The position numbers and the translations under genes were made by a program. Source: Salicibibacter cibi (GTDB taxonomy: Bacteria > Bacillota > Bacilli > Bacillales > Marinococcaceae). Taken from it: 64,000 bases of DNA. Location: NCBI RefSeq assembly GCF_016495865.1, contig NZ_CP054706.1:1302001-1366000 (forward strand). Direction: 5' to 3'. The notes under the pieces were generated by a model. That model was not told the origin of the DNA, searched no databases, and saw nothing but the letters and a program-made list of their open reading frames with translations. Of this stretch, positions 53,577-62,761 are shown piece by piece. The first letter of the stretch is position 1, and every line of letters begins with the position of its first letter.

Positions 53577-54914
53577 TTATTTTTTGCGATTCTTCTTTTG
53601 CTGTTGTTTTGCTTTTTTACGTTTTTTACTTTTGGCCGCTTTTGTGGGTTGGGATTTTGTTTGTTGCTTATTTCCCCCTTCGTTTACTAAATCATCGAAC
53701 AATGACATTTGGACACTATGATCCAGAAACGGATTGGCTCCATTTTTTGTAGATGATCTTTTCATGGTACGATCCAAAAATGTTTGATGGAAGTGGTTTT
53801 TTTCTTCCGTAAATGATTCATCGTTCACAGATGATGGTTTAACCCACGTATGGACAAAATCGAACCGCCAAATGTCGTCTTTGTATACTTTGAATAAGTC
53901 ATTTTTGACAGTAGCGACATGTTCCAAAGCCTTGTCGGAAATTTCTTCAGTAACGAGTTGTTGATCACGCAAAAAATCATAAATGTACGGGATTCCCCAT
54001 AATAAGGCAAAGCCCTGTTCTTCTGTGTTAGACATAAATCCAAAAAATTTGCCAATCAATTCATCTAAATCTTGATATTGCAAACGGAAATTCGAGAGCG
54101 ATTCCTTTCTTGCAAGCATATTAAAGTATGGAAACCATATGCTCGCACTTATAGAAAAATGAAAGTTTCCTTTTTTAAACATATATACTGCAAATGCCCA
54201 AAAAAGCGATCGTGCCTTGTCTTTTGAATTGTTTTGTACAACTGTAGCCCAGTCATTCCTAGTGAAAATAGGTTCTTCATCACCTGCTGTAGCTATTTTC
54301 TTTAAAAACTGTTGCTCTGGCTCAAAATTGGTATTGTAATCATATTTTCTCAACGTATTTTCCAATTGTTGGGTGTCTAGCGTTTGGTAAAATTCCTGAC
54401 ACGCATTAAAAAAAATCGTGTCTATTAAGTCTGATTCCGCTCCAGGTATTAGTTCGTCGCTATCCTGTATAGGCTCATTTAATTCCTCGGCCAATTTTAA
54501 CATGAGTTCGTCCATTTGATAGAATCGTATTTTTTCGTAAAGAGGAAGAAACATCTCATAGACATGACCCGGATTCGCGATAAAAGGGTGAAGGTGAACA
54601 TGGAGTTTGTCGAAATCCTTTGTATAGAGGTAATATTCGACAGCAAAATTACTTAAATATGGAAACTCATTTTGATAGAATTTATCGGTCGATTCTTTCG
54701 TTTTTTCGATCATGTGTATAGCTTTTTCATATTGATTATCATGAATAAGATCGCTTTTGAACTCAACGGTTATCAGTCCAAAATCGTCTTCGATTAGTTC
54801 ATCGTCGGGTACATTTTGCTCCAGTACTTCCATGATCATTTCATATTTCTCATCTGAAGAAATTTGCATAAAATTCCCATACCATTCATCTTTTTGTTCT
54901 GTATAAGGGATCAA
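53577..54914 (-). CDS. Uncharacterised 445-residue protein
   Basis: Mainly helical and acidic with a Lys/Gln-rich C-terminal tail (KKRKKAKQQQKKNRKK). No signal peptide, membrane segment or catalytic motif. Repeated helix pairs in residues ~60-160 (IHDNQYEKAIHMIEKTKE, YYLYTKDFDKLHVHLHPF) are TPR-like. TTG start at 54914 follows AGGAGG with a rather long spacing; the ATG 15 codons on is an alternative. Not recognised; possible scaffold or nucleic-acid-binding protein from the tail charge. Confidence 0.55.
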   Translation of the reverse strand: MIPYTEQKDEWYGNFMQISSDEKYEMIMEVLEQNVPDDELIEDDFGLITVEFKSDLIHDNQYEKAIHMIEKTKESTDKFYQNEFPYLSNFAVEYYLYTKDFDKLHVHLHPFIANPGHVYEMFLPLYEKIRFYQMDELMLKLAEELNEPIQDSDELIPGAESDLIDTIFFNACQEFYQTLDTQQLENTLRKYDYNTNFEPEQQFLKKIATAGDEEPIFTRNDWATVVQNNSKDKARSLFWAFAVYMFKKGNFHFSISASIWFPYFNMLARKESLSNFRLQYQDLDELIGKFFGFMSNTEEQGFALLWGIPYIYDFLRDQQLVTEEISDKALEHVATVKNDLFKVYKDDIWRFDFVHTWVKPSSVNDESFTEEKNHFHQTFLDRTMKRSSTKNGANPFLDHSVQMSLFDDLVNEGGNKQQTKSQPTKAAKSKKRKKAKQQQKKNRKK

Positions 54915-54995
54915 AAGTCATTGTCCTCCTTTTGTAGAAGTAGTTGCCTTTATTGTATATGAAATTATCGTCTATTGACAGTGGTCGGTTAGAAG

Positions 54996-56396
54996 TTACT
55001 CCGGAAAACAACACCGAAACAACGCCCCCACTGCTCCGTCAATCTCTTCAGGTTTCAATTTTGCAAAACCGATGATCAGTGTCGGGGGTGCGCTTCCCGA
55101 TGCCTCATGCATAAAACGTTGAATCGAATATAGTTCAAGCTCCATCTTTTCCGCTCGTTCCATAATCGCCTCGATCGGTTCTTCTGTATCCAAATGCAAC
55201 AAAAAGTGCAAGCCGGCTTTTTCTCCCTCTACTTGAATCCGCGAACCGAATCGTTCCTGTATCGCAGTGATCAACTTCGCTCTCAGCTCTTTATAGTATT
55301 TGCTCATGCGTTTAATGTGCTTATCATAGTCGCCACTTTCCAGAAAACGGGCCAGGGTCAATTGCGTGAGAACGGACGTCGTTTGCATAAAATGCAGTCC
55401 TTTTTCTTTGAATACATCGATCAATCCCAACGGCAACACCATGTAACTCATTCTTAGGTCTGGTAGCAACGATTTCGAGAAAGAATCAATATAAATCACT
55501 TTTTCATTGACGTCCAGGCTTTGTAAGGAAGGAATGATGTCTCCCTCGTATTTAAACTCGGAATCATAATCATCCTCGATTATATATCTGTTTTTCTTTT
55601 CATAGCACCAATGAAGCAATTCTGTTCGGCGTGACACCGGCATAATCGATCCTGTCGGCATTTGGTGGGAAGGGGTGACGATCACGATATTCGCTGTTGT
55701 TTTCCGTAATTTTTCTACCTCTATGCCACGCTCATCCACAGGTACGTGATAGACAGTGTTACCCATCGTTTTTAACAAGGAACTGAGGCGATGATACCCC
55801 GGTTCTTCGATTGCGAACGGTTCGTTTTCGGCAACGACCAATAGGAATAATTGTAACAGCCATTGCATGCTCGCACCGATGACAATTTGTTCGGGTTCGC
55901 AAATGACTCCGCGCGTATGCCGGATTTTATTGGCCACAATTTCCCGTAGTTTATAGATGCCTTGTGGGTGATTAATTTCCGACAATAACGTTTGATCTTC
56001 GTTGATCGCTTTTTGTGCACTATGATGCCAACTTTGAAAAGGAAAAAGGGAAGCATCCACACCCATGTGAGAGAAGGAATAGCGATATGATTTCGGTCGA
56101 GTTTCCAATAGGTTCGGATTGAGTTTCTTTTCTACGTTTAGAGATTGGATCGGGTGAATGGCTTCCACAAAATAACCACTGCGTTCTTTTGTGTATAAAT
56201 ACCCCTCCGCGATTAATTGATTGTATGCAGAAAGGACACTGTTTTGGCTAATGTTGAGCGATGTCGCCAACGTTCGTTTTGAAGGAAGTTTGGTTTTGGC
56301 CGCCAACGTTCCTTGTAAAACTTCATTTTTAATCCATTCATAGATTTGTTTATATATAGGAAGGGGATGTTCTCGATCAATTGGGATATGAAGCAT
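54996..56396 (-). CDS. gabR: MocR/GabR-family PLP-dependent transcriptional regulator
   Basis: 466 residues. N-terminal GntR-type winged helix (~1-75; PIYKQIYEWIKNEVLQG, LPSKRTLATSLNISQNSVLSAYNQL) and a class I aminotransferase-like domain (~110-466) with the PLP lysine in SFSKSLLPDLRMSY. GabR binds GABA as an external aldimine and activates gabTD while repressing itself. It is divergent from gabT with direct repeats between. ATG at 56396 follows GGAGG. Confidence 0.9.
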   Translation of the reverse strand: MLHIPIDREHPLPIYKQIYEWIKNEVLQGTLAAKTKLPSKRTLATSLNISQNSVLSAYNQLIAEGYLYTKERSGYFVEAIHPIQSLNVEKKLNPNLLETRPKSYRYSFSHMGVDASLFPFQSWHHSAQKAINEDQTLLSEINHPQGIYKLREIVANKIRHTRGVICEPEQIVIGASMQWLLQLFLLVVAENEPFAIEEPGYHRLSSLLKTMGNTVYHVPVDERGIEVEKLRKTTANIVIVTPSHQMPTGSIMPVSRRTELLHWCYEKKNRYIIEDDYDSEFKYEGDIIPSLQSLDVNEKVIYIDSFSKSLLPDLRMSYMVLPLGLIDVFKEKGLHFMQTTSVLTQLTLARFLESGDYDKHIKRMSKYYKELRAKLITAIQERFGSRIQVEGEKAGLHFLLHLDTEEPIEAIMERAEKMELELYSIQRFMHEASGSAPPTLIIGFAKLKPEEIDGAVGALFRCCFPE

Positions 56397-56409
56397 GCTA
56401 ACCTCCAAC

Positions 56410-56443
56410 TGGTACCTTTATAAATTTAAAATTGGTACTATTA
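56410..56443. promoter_or_regulatory. GabR-type direct repeats
   Basis: TGGTACCTTTA (56410-56420) and TGGTACTATTA (56433-56443) are direct repeats 23 bases apart. The complement of TGGTAC, GTACCA, is close to the ATACCA boxes bound by B. subtilis GabR. The right copy ends at the -35 place of a TACAAT -10 candidate (56462-56467) of gabT, as suits an activator. Confidence 0.72.
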
Positions 56444-56485
56444 AGGATATCAAAAACCGCTTACAATGACAAAAACATTGATGCA

Positions 56486-56499
56486 TGAAAGCGTTATTA
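56486..56499 (+). promoter_or_regulatory. Catabolite-responsive element (cre) candidate before gabT
   Basis: TGAAAGCGTTATTA matches cre consensus TGWAANCGNTNWCA at 13 of 14 positions. It lies downstream of the gabT promoter candidate and just before the ribosome site, a roadblock position for CcpA. Confidence 0.6.
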
Positions 56500-56515
56500 A
56501 TGAGGAGGTTTTCAT

Positions 56516-57799
56516 ATGACTACTTGGCAAGAAAAAAGAGATCGTTATATTCCTAAAGGCGTGGGCAATGGCAACCGAGCAACTGCCAGCCACGGCAAAG
56601 GGGCGACGCTTTATGACGATGGAGGAAATCCCTATATTGATTTCGCCGGAGCGATAGGTGTCATGAATGTCGGACATTCCCACCCGAAAGTTGTGGAAGC
56701 GGCAAAAGAACAAATCGAAAAAGTGACGCATCCTGGCTTTAACGTCATTATGTATGATGGCTATATTGAGCTGGCTGAACGTCTTTCCAAGATCACACCG
56801 GGGGATTTTGATAAAAAAACCTTATTGTTGAATAGTGGAGCCGAAGCAGTGGAGAATGCGGTGAAAATCGCGCGGAAATCGACAGGCAGACAAGCGGTCG
56901 TCACCTTTTCCCGGGGATTTCATGGGCGAACGAATATGACGATGGCGATGACAGGAAAGGTAAAACCATATAAATTCGGGTTTGGTCCTTTTGCGCCTGA
57001 AGTCTATCATGCGCCTTATCCGTATATGTTTCGCAAGCCGGAAGAACAAAGCGATGACACCTATGTACAGTCTGTGATCGATGATTTTGATTTATTTTTC
57101 AAAACGGAAGTGGCGCCTGAAGAAGTAGCGTGTGTTGTGATGGAACCGGTGCAAGGGGAAGGCGGCTTTATCATTCCACCGAAGGCTTTTGTGGAACATG
57201 TTGCGAAGCGCTGCCAAGAACACGGCATTCTTTTAGTGGCGGATGAGATTCAAACTGGGTTCGCGCGTACCGGTGCTTGGTTTGCGAGTGAACATTTCGG
57301 TATTACACCTGATCTAATGACGCTATCAAAATCGTTAGCAGCCGGCTTTCCATTAAGTGCAGTTGTCGGAAAAGCTGACGTTATGGACGCGGCTAATCCT
57401 GGTGAACTTGGTGGAACATTCACAGGTAATGCTGTTGCGTGTCAAGCAGCTTTAGCTGTCTTGGATATCATTGAAGAAGAAAATTTAAATGAGCGTGCGG
57501 AAGTCGTCGGTCGTCAATTTGAAGATAAAGTTCGCACTTGGGAAGAGACATTTCCATTTGTTCGCGGTTTTCGCCGTTTAGGCGCGATGGCTGCCTTTGA
57601 AATCGTTAAAGGCGATGGAAAGACGCCGGATGCAGAGAAAACAGCCGCGATTTTAAAAGCCGCCAATGCCTCGGGACTTTTACTGCTTTCTTCAGGTTTG
57701 TACAGTAATGTCATACGTTTTCTAGCACCGGTCGTAATCACGGATAAAGAATTGGATAAAGGGTTAGAAATCCTTGAAGACGTATTGAAACAACAGTGA
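56516..57799 (+). CDS. gabT: 4-aminobutyrate aminotransferase
   Basis: 427 residues, class III aminotransferase. PLP lysine in TLSKSLAAGFPLSAVVG, cofactor Asp in LLVADEIQTGFARTG, FAGAIGVMNVGHSHP and VTFSRGFHGRTNMTMAMTG conserved. It converts GABA and 2-oxoglutarate (or pyruvate) to succinate semialdehyde. It is followed after 12 bases by the semialdehyde dehydrogenase gene. Start follows GAGGAGG. Confidence 0.95.
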   Translation: MTTWQEKRDRYIPKGVGNGNRATASHGKGATLYDDGGNPYIDFAGAIGVMNVGHSHPKVVEAAKEQIEKVTHPGFNVIMYDGYIELAERLSKITPGDFDKKTLLLNSGAEAVENAVKIARKSTGRQAVVTFSRGFHGRTNMTMAMTGKVKPYKFGFGPFAPEVYHAPYPYMFRKPEEQSDDTYVQSVIDDFDLFFKTEVAPEEVACVVMEPVQGEGGFIIPPKAFVEHVAKRCQEHGILLVADEIQTGFARTGAWFASEHFGITPDLMTLSKSLAAGFPLSAVVGKADVMDAANPGELGGTFTGNAVACQAALAVLDIIEEENLNERAEVVGRQFEDKVRTWEETFPFVRGFRRLGAMAAFEIVKGDGKTPDAEKTAAILKAANASGLLLLSSGLYSNVIRFLAPVVITDKELDKGLEILEDVLKQQ

Positions 57800-57811
57800 G
57801 GGGGATCTACG

Positions 57812-59234
57812 ATGAAACAACAAATGTACATTGATGGACAATGGCAAGGTGAAGAATTGACCCACATTGAGGTCATCAATCCTGCAACGAAACAAGTGGT
57901 TGGAACGGTGCCGAACGGAGGGAAAAACGAAGCAAAACAAGCGGTGGACGCGGCTCATGCTGTTTTTGCTTCCTGGTCAACATTGACGGCACAAGAACGT
58001 GGTAGACTTTTAGCCGTATGGCATCGACTAATCGAAGAAAATAAAGAAGACATTGGAAAAATCATGACGATGGAACAAGGGAAACCTCTAAAGGAAGCGA
58101 TAGGGGAGGTCGGGTATGCCAATGGTTTTATCTCGTGGTACGCCGAAGAAGCGAAGCGAATTTACGGGGAAACCATCCCTGCCTCGCACACGAATAAACG
58201 CATATTCGTGCAAAAACAGCCGGTCGGTGTGGTAGCGGCCATCACACCTTGGAACTTCCCGGCCGCGATGATCACGCGTAAAGTAGGTCCGGCACTCGCC
58301 GCCGGTTGTACTACGGTTATTAAACCGGCAGAAGAAACGCCTCTGACTGCTTTAAAATTGGCAGAACTCGCTGAAGAAGCCGGGATCCCCGCAGGAGTCG
58401 TCAATGTTATCACCGGCAATCCACAAGACATCGGGGATACATGGCTTGAGGACGAGCGTGTCCGGAAGATCACGTTTACAGGCTCCACTGAAGTAGGAAA
58501 ACAACTGATGAAAGGGGCCGCTGAAACGGTTAAAAAGGTATCGCTTGAACTCGGTGGCCACGCCCCGTTTATCGTCATGGAAGATGCGGATTTAGACAAA
58601 GCGGTGGAGCAGTTAATCGGATCTAAATACCGGAATTCCGGACAAACATGCATTTGTACGAACCGCGTGTACGTACAAGCATCGATTCTGGAGACTTTCA
58701 ACGAAAAATTCAAAGCGGCTGTTGCTGATTTAACGACTGGAAATGGATTGGAAGAAAACGTTGACCTCGGCCCATTGATTAATGAACAAGCGATTGAAAA
58801 AGTCCAAAACCATCTCAACGACGCGACAGCAAAGGGTGGAAAAGTATTAGCCGGTGGAAATAGCTTTGTGAAAAACGAAGGCCAATATTTTGAACCAACC
58901 ATTATATCCGGCGCCACCGACGACATGCTCTGCATGAATGAAGAAACATTTGGCCCCGTCGCACCAATTGCTTCTTTTCAAACGGAAGAAGAAGTCATAC
59001 AACGAGCGAACAACTCTCCCTTCGGTTTAGCCGCTTATGTTTTCTCGGAAAATATCGGGAAAGCTGTACGTGTGAGTGAAGGATTGGAGTACGGTATCGT
59101 AGGCGTCAACGATGGTTTGCCTTCCGTGCCGCAGGCGCCATTCGGGGAATGAAAGAAAGTGGCCTAGGCAGAGAGGGGGGCACCACGGGATAGAAGAGTA
59201 TTTGGAAGTGAAGTATATTTCTTTGGGGATCTAG
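57812..59234 (+). pseudogene. gabD: Succinate-semialdehyde dehydrogenase gene with two 3' frameshifts
   Basis: Residues 1-446 form a nearly complete aldehyde dehydrogenase: TPWNFPAAMITRK, catalytic Glu in SLELGGHAPF, catalytic Cys in SGQTCICTNR. At 59145-59152 the expected APFGGMKESG reads APFGE then stop, because one G is missing from a G run. Reading on with that base restored gives MKESGLGREGG; a second base is missing at the G6 run (~59175-59180), after which HHGIEEYLEVKYISLGI runs to the TAG at 59232. As given, the last ~28 residues, needed for oligomerisation, are lost. Two losses in G runs could also be sequencing errors. Confidence 0.85.
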
Positions 59235-59270
59235 GTTATTTACTTCCCATACGATCCTCGCGAATAGCTC

Positions 59271-59276
59271 TATAAT
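59271..59276 (+). promoter_or_regulatory. Perfect -10 element before the amidohydrolase gene
   Basis: TATAAT lies 24 bases before the GGAGGAATAACT ribosome site. No good -35 is seen at the right distance, so an activator may be needed. Confidence 0.4.
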
Positions 59277-59300
59277 CGAATATTCAATGGAGGAATAACT

Positions 59301-60926
59301 ATGAGTAAACAATCATTATTATTTTATGGCGGAAAAATACTAACAATGAGCGATGGAATAGAAAGTGCGGAAGCAGTAGCTGTGAAAGGAAATGAAATTG
59401 TTTGTGTAGGCTCATACGAAGAGTGTGAAGCTTCATTACAAGGGCAAGGAGAAATAAGAGAAATAAATTTAAAGGGTAAATCTCTACTCCCTGGATTTGT
59501 TGACCCTCATGCCCACTTAATGATGTTGGGTATGGCTTATAGTTGGGCAGATATTAGTTACCCTAAAGTTAAAAGTATTGCTGATATCATTGCTGTTTTA
59601 AGGGAACAAAAAAAGAAAACACCTGCGGGAAGTATTATTCGTGGATTTGGACTCGATCAAAGAAATCTTGAGGAAAAACGATATCCAACAGCTGATGAGC
59701 TGGATGAGGTTGCTGAAGATTGCCCCGTTCAAATTATGCATATAAGCGGGCATAATAATGTAGTTAATAATTATTTACTTCAGGAACTAGGAATTAATAA
59801 GAATGTAGATGATCCTATAGGTGGAGCCATAGGAAGATATGAGAATGGACTCCCGAATGGCCAGTTGTTCGATAGCGCCAATGATCATTTTGCTAAAAAA
59901 TCCGGTGTCGTGATTGGAAGCAACGGTCCTAACATTCATATGCCGGATACACCTGAAAATTTACAAAACCTTGTTGCGGTTGGTCAGGAACAATGCCTTT
60001 TATCGGGTGTGACAACAATTAATGATCCTCAAGTTACAAAACAGGAGATGGAATCTTTTCAGGAAGCTCGAAATAATAACCTTTTAAAAATGCGTATTGT
60101 GATGTCTATTCTATCTACGTACTTAGATGAATTGACTCAGCTTGGATTTAGATCCGGCTTTGGTGATGACCAACTTTCGATCGGTTCCATTAAATTGTAC
60201 GCAGACGGCTCCCTAAATTCCGGTACCGCATACTTGTCTTCTGGTTATTTAGACAGCAGTCGTAAACAAGGATATCTTTATCATGAACCGGAACGTTTTA
60301 AAGAAATACTTGTGAAAGCGCATAGACAAGGTTTCCAGACCATTACACATGCTCAGGGCGATGGTGCAATTCAATTAGTCATTGATGGTGTGAGAGCGTC
60401 ACAAGAGCAATCACCGAGGAGTGATGTACGACATCGAATTGAACATTGCGGATTACCGGATCCGGCTCAGATCCAAGATATTTCTGAATTAAAAATTTGG
60501 CCTGTTCCTCAACCACAGCATGTATATCAGTTTGGTGAAGGGGTTGTACGAGCAGTCGGTGACCATGGTGATAATTTTTCACCATATGGGTGGTTTAAAG
60601 ATCAAAATATACCTATCGTATTGTCATCAGATGCGCCGGTTGCTCCTCCAAACCCATTGCAGGCTATTTATGCAGCCGTCACGCGTTCCACATTACAAGG
60701 AAACGTTGTAGGTGCTGACCATCGAATCTCTCTTACTGAAGCTTTAAAAGGCTATACGATTGAAGCGGCTAAAGCTATACATCGTGAAGATTCTATTGGA
60801 TCCATCGAAAAAGGCAAACTAGCTGATTTTGTCATATTGGATAAAAACCCATATGACACATCAGTAGAAGAGATCCCTACTATTGAAGTAAGTGAGACAT
60901 GGATTTCGGGAGAGCAAGTTTATTAA
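59301..60926 (+). CDS. YtcJ-like metal-dependent amidohydrolase
   Basis: 541 residues, amidohydrolase superfamily of the YtcJ/NfdA branch. FVDPHAHLMMLG has the HxH metal ligands, and TITHAQGDGAIQLVIDG, HRIEHCGL and LSSDAPVAPPNPL hold the remaining His and Asp. The composite C-terminal barrel ends in GKLADFVILDKNPYD. Relatives act on exocyclic amides or imides. The gene and the two following are richer in A+T than neighbours. Substrate unknown; paired with an M20 peptidase and a BCCT transporter. Confidence 0.85.
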   Translation: MSKQSLLFYGGKILTMSDGIESAEAVAVKGNEIVCVGSYEECEASLQGQGEIREINLKGKSLLPGFVDPHAHLMMLGMAYSWADISYPKVKSIADIIAVLREQKKKTPAGSIIRGFGLDQRNLEEKRYPTADELDEVAEDCPVQIMHISGHNNVVNNYLLQELGINKNVDDPIGGAIGRYENGLPNGQLFDSANDHFAKKSGVVIGSNGPNIHMPDTPENLQNLVAVGQEQCLLSGVTTINDPQVTKQEMESFQEARNNNLLKMRIVMSILSTYLDELTQLGFRSGFGDDQLSIGSIKLYADGSLNSGTAYLSSGYLDSSRKQGYLYHEPERFKEILVKAHRQGFQTITHAQGDGAIQLVIDGVRASQEQSPRSDVRHRIEHCGLPDPAQIQDISELKIWPVPQPQHVYQFGEGVVRAVGDHGDNFSPYGWFKDQNIPIVLSSDAPVAPPNPLQAIYAAVTRSTLQGNVVGADHRISLTEALKGYTIEAAKAIHREDSIGSIEKGKLADFVILDKNPYDTSVEEIPTIEVSETWISGEQVY

Positions 60927-60947
60927 AGAAACGAGGTTATTCATTTT

Positions 60948-62534
60948 ATGCTGACAAATGAAAAGAAGGACATCATAGAATGGGTTAACAAAAATGAAAA
61001 AACATTATCTGATTGGAATCAGACAATCTGGAACTATGCAGAACCAGCTTGGCGAGAGTACAAATCATCAGCTTGGTATGTCCATCGTTTAAGGGAAGAG
61101 GGATTTGAGGTTGAAGAGCAGAGTGGTGACATGCCTACCGCTTTTTGCGCGACTTGGAAAAATGGTACAGGTCCTGTCATTGGCGGCTATGCGGAGTATG
61201 ATGCTGTCCCCGGGAATAATCAGGCAGCTGATACTGTCCAAAAATCTAGGGAGGGATTAAGTCCATATGCCGGTGGGCATACGGATCCCCATTCTGCACT
61301 AGGTATAGGTTCCCTTGGAGGATTTTTAGCGGCGAAAGCAATGATGGAAAAGCATGACATTAAGGGGACTTTAAAGTTTTTTGGTGAACCTGCAGAAAAA
61401 TTACGAGGCTCAAAACCTATTCATGCAGCGAAAGGTTACTATGACGACCTTGATGCTGCGATAAGCTTTCACCCTTTCTACATGTTGCCTCTCTGTAACA
61501 CAACAAGATGGGATACACATTGCGCGGTAGCATATTCTGTCATGTACACGTTTACCTGTGATGAACCACAAACGTGGTTATCCTCGGGAGAAGATTCTCC
61601 TATTCCAGCAGCACATGCCGCTGCAAGAGCTCCGGGTGCAACAGATGCTGTTGTTACAATGTATTCCTTGTCTAAAATGTACAAGGAACATATGCTATCG
61701 AACAGCATGGGTTGGTCAGTAAATGAAACAATTTTAAATACTGGACAGGCGACTGCTGACAATATTCCGGCGCAAATGTCGCAAATTTACTATTTTATTC
61801 GTGTTCCGGACATTGAAAAGGCTCAACAAGTCATTCAAGTGCTTGACCAAAATGCAGAAAGTGCAGCTTCAGCTGCTCATTGTAACTGGAAACGAGAGTG
61901 GGTCACAAAATCAAGGGCAGGACTTGCCAACCATACGATGGCGGAAGCAACTTACCAAAATCTTAAGCATGCAGGTGCACCCCAATTCGAAGGGAAGGCC
62001 GTAGATATAGCACGGGAAATTCAAAAGAATCTTGGGTTTGATCCGATGGAAGAACCTTATCTCGATGAGATCGAGACGCTCGTCCCTCCGCAAGAGGCAG
62101 AACGCAAGATGCGTGAATCGTTACCGGCTTGGCAACAACACTTTACATCTGATGATTATACAGAGTATTGCTGGCATGCTCCGACTGTTAGACTTTATAT
62201 AGGTAGACCTGCATTAAAATCACCAAAATCGGGCTATGCCTATCCCGACTGGGTCATGAATGCGATGGGCGGAATTCGAGAATGTATAGACCCTATGATT
62301 TATAGCGCTTCTAAGACTGTTGGTATGATGATCATTGATCTGCTTACTAATGACAAACTTTTAGATAAAGCTAAAGAAGAGTTTAAGGAGCGTACTGGTG
62401 GTGGAATTAATGGCGCCTATTGGACACCACCACTTTGTGATTACGAGCCTCCAATTGATTATCGTTGGCCTGAGTATGTCACTACTGCCCGCGGAGAAAA
62501 TCACTGGGTGATTCCTGCGAGAGGGGATGAATGA
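60948..62534 (+). CDS. M20 family amidohydrolase (AbgB-like)
   Basis: 528 residues. GGYAEYDAVPGNNQAA, GGHTDPHSALGIGSLGG, FGEPAEKLRGSKPIHAAKG and ISFHPF follow the metallopeptidase M20D pattern of p-aminobenzoyl-glutamate hydrolase subunit B, with metal ligands His, Asp and Glu apparent. It removes an amino acid from an N-acyl or aryl amide. Follows the amidohydrolase by 21 bases and so is co-transcribed. Substrate not deducible. Confidence 0.86.
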   Translation: MLTNEKKDIIEWVNKNEKTLSDWNQTIWNYAEPAWREYKSSAWYVHRLREEGFEVEEQSGDMPTAFCATWKNGTGPVIGGYAEYDAVPGNNQAADTVQKSREGLSPYAGGHTDPHSALGIGSLGGFLAAKAMMEKHDIKGTLKFFGEPAEKLRGSKPIHAAKGYYDDLDAAISFHPFYMLPLCNTTRWDTHCAVAYSVMYTFTCDEPQTWLSSGEDSPIPAAHAAARAPGATDAVVTMYSLSKMYKEHMLSNSMGWSVNETILNTGQATADNIPAQMSQIYYFIRVPDIEKAQQVIQVLDQNAESAASAAHCNWKREWVTKSRAGLANHTMAEATYQNLKHAGAPQFEGKAVDIAREIQKNLGFDPMEEPYLDEIETLVPPQEAERKMRESLPAWQQHFTSDDYTEYCWHAPTVRLYIGRPALKSPKSGYAYPDWVMNAMGGIRECIDPMIYSASKTVGMMIIDLLTNDKLLDKAKEEFKERTGGGINGAYWTPPLCDYEPPIDYRWPEYVTTARGENHWVIPARGDE

Positions 62535-62707
62535 TTGACTGGATAGATTAACAAGGTTAATGGATAAAACAAACAATATTGAGCCCACACTGTTAGTTTT
62601 CATACGCTAGATGCATTGATGGGCTCATCTCTAACCAGGCAGGACCGGAAACGAAAATCTGATTTATATATCACTATCACGCTTATGTTTTTTAAAGAAT
62701 ATAAAAA

Positions 62708-62736
62708 TTGATTAATAAAGAATGTACGCGCATTAT
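62708..62736 (+). promoter_or_regulatory. Sigma-A promoter candidate of the BCCT gene
   Basis: TTGATT (62708-62713) and CATTAT (62731-62736) at 17-base spacing, 26 bases before the TTG start. Confidence 0.5.
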
Positions 62737-62761
62737 TATTTTATAAAGGGGATGGATCATT

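Noticed and set aside
62580..62627. Terminator after the M20 gene (GAGCCCA ... TGGGCTC)
   Set aside because: Only a 7-bp stem with a loop over 30 bases and no T run.
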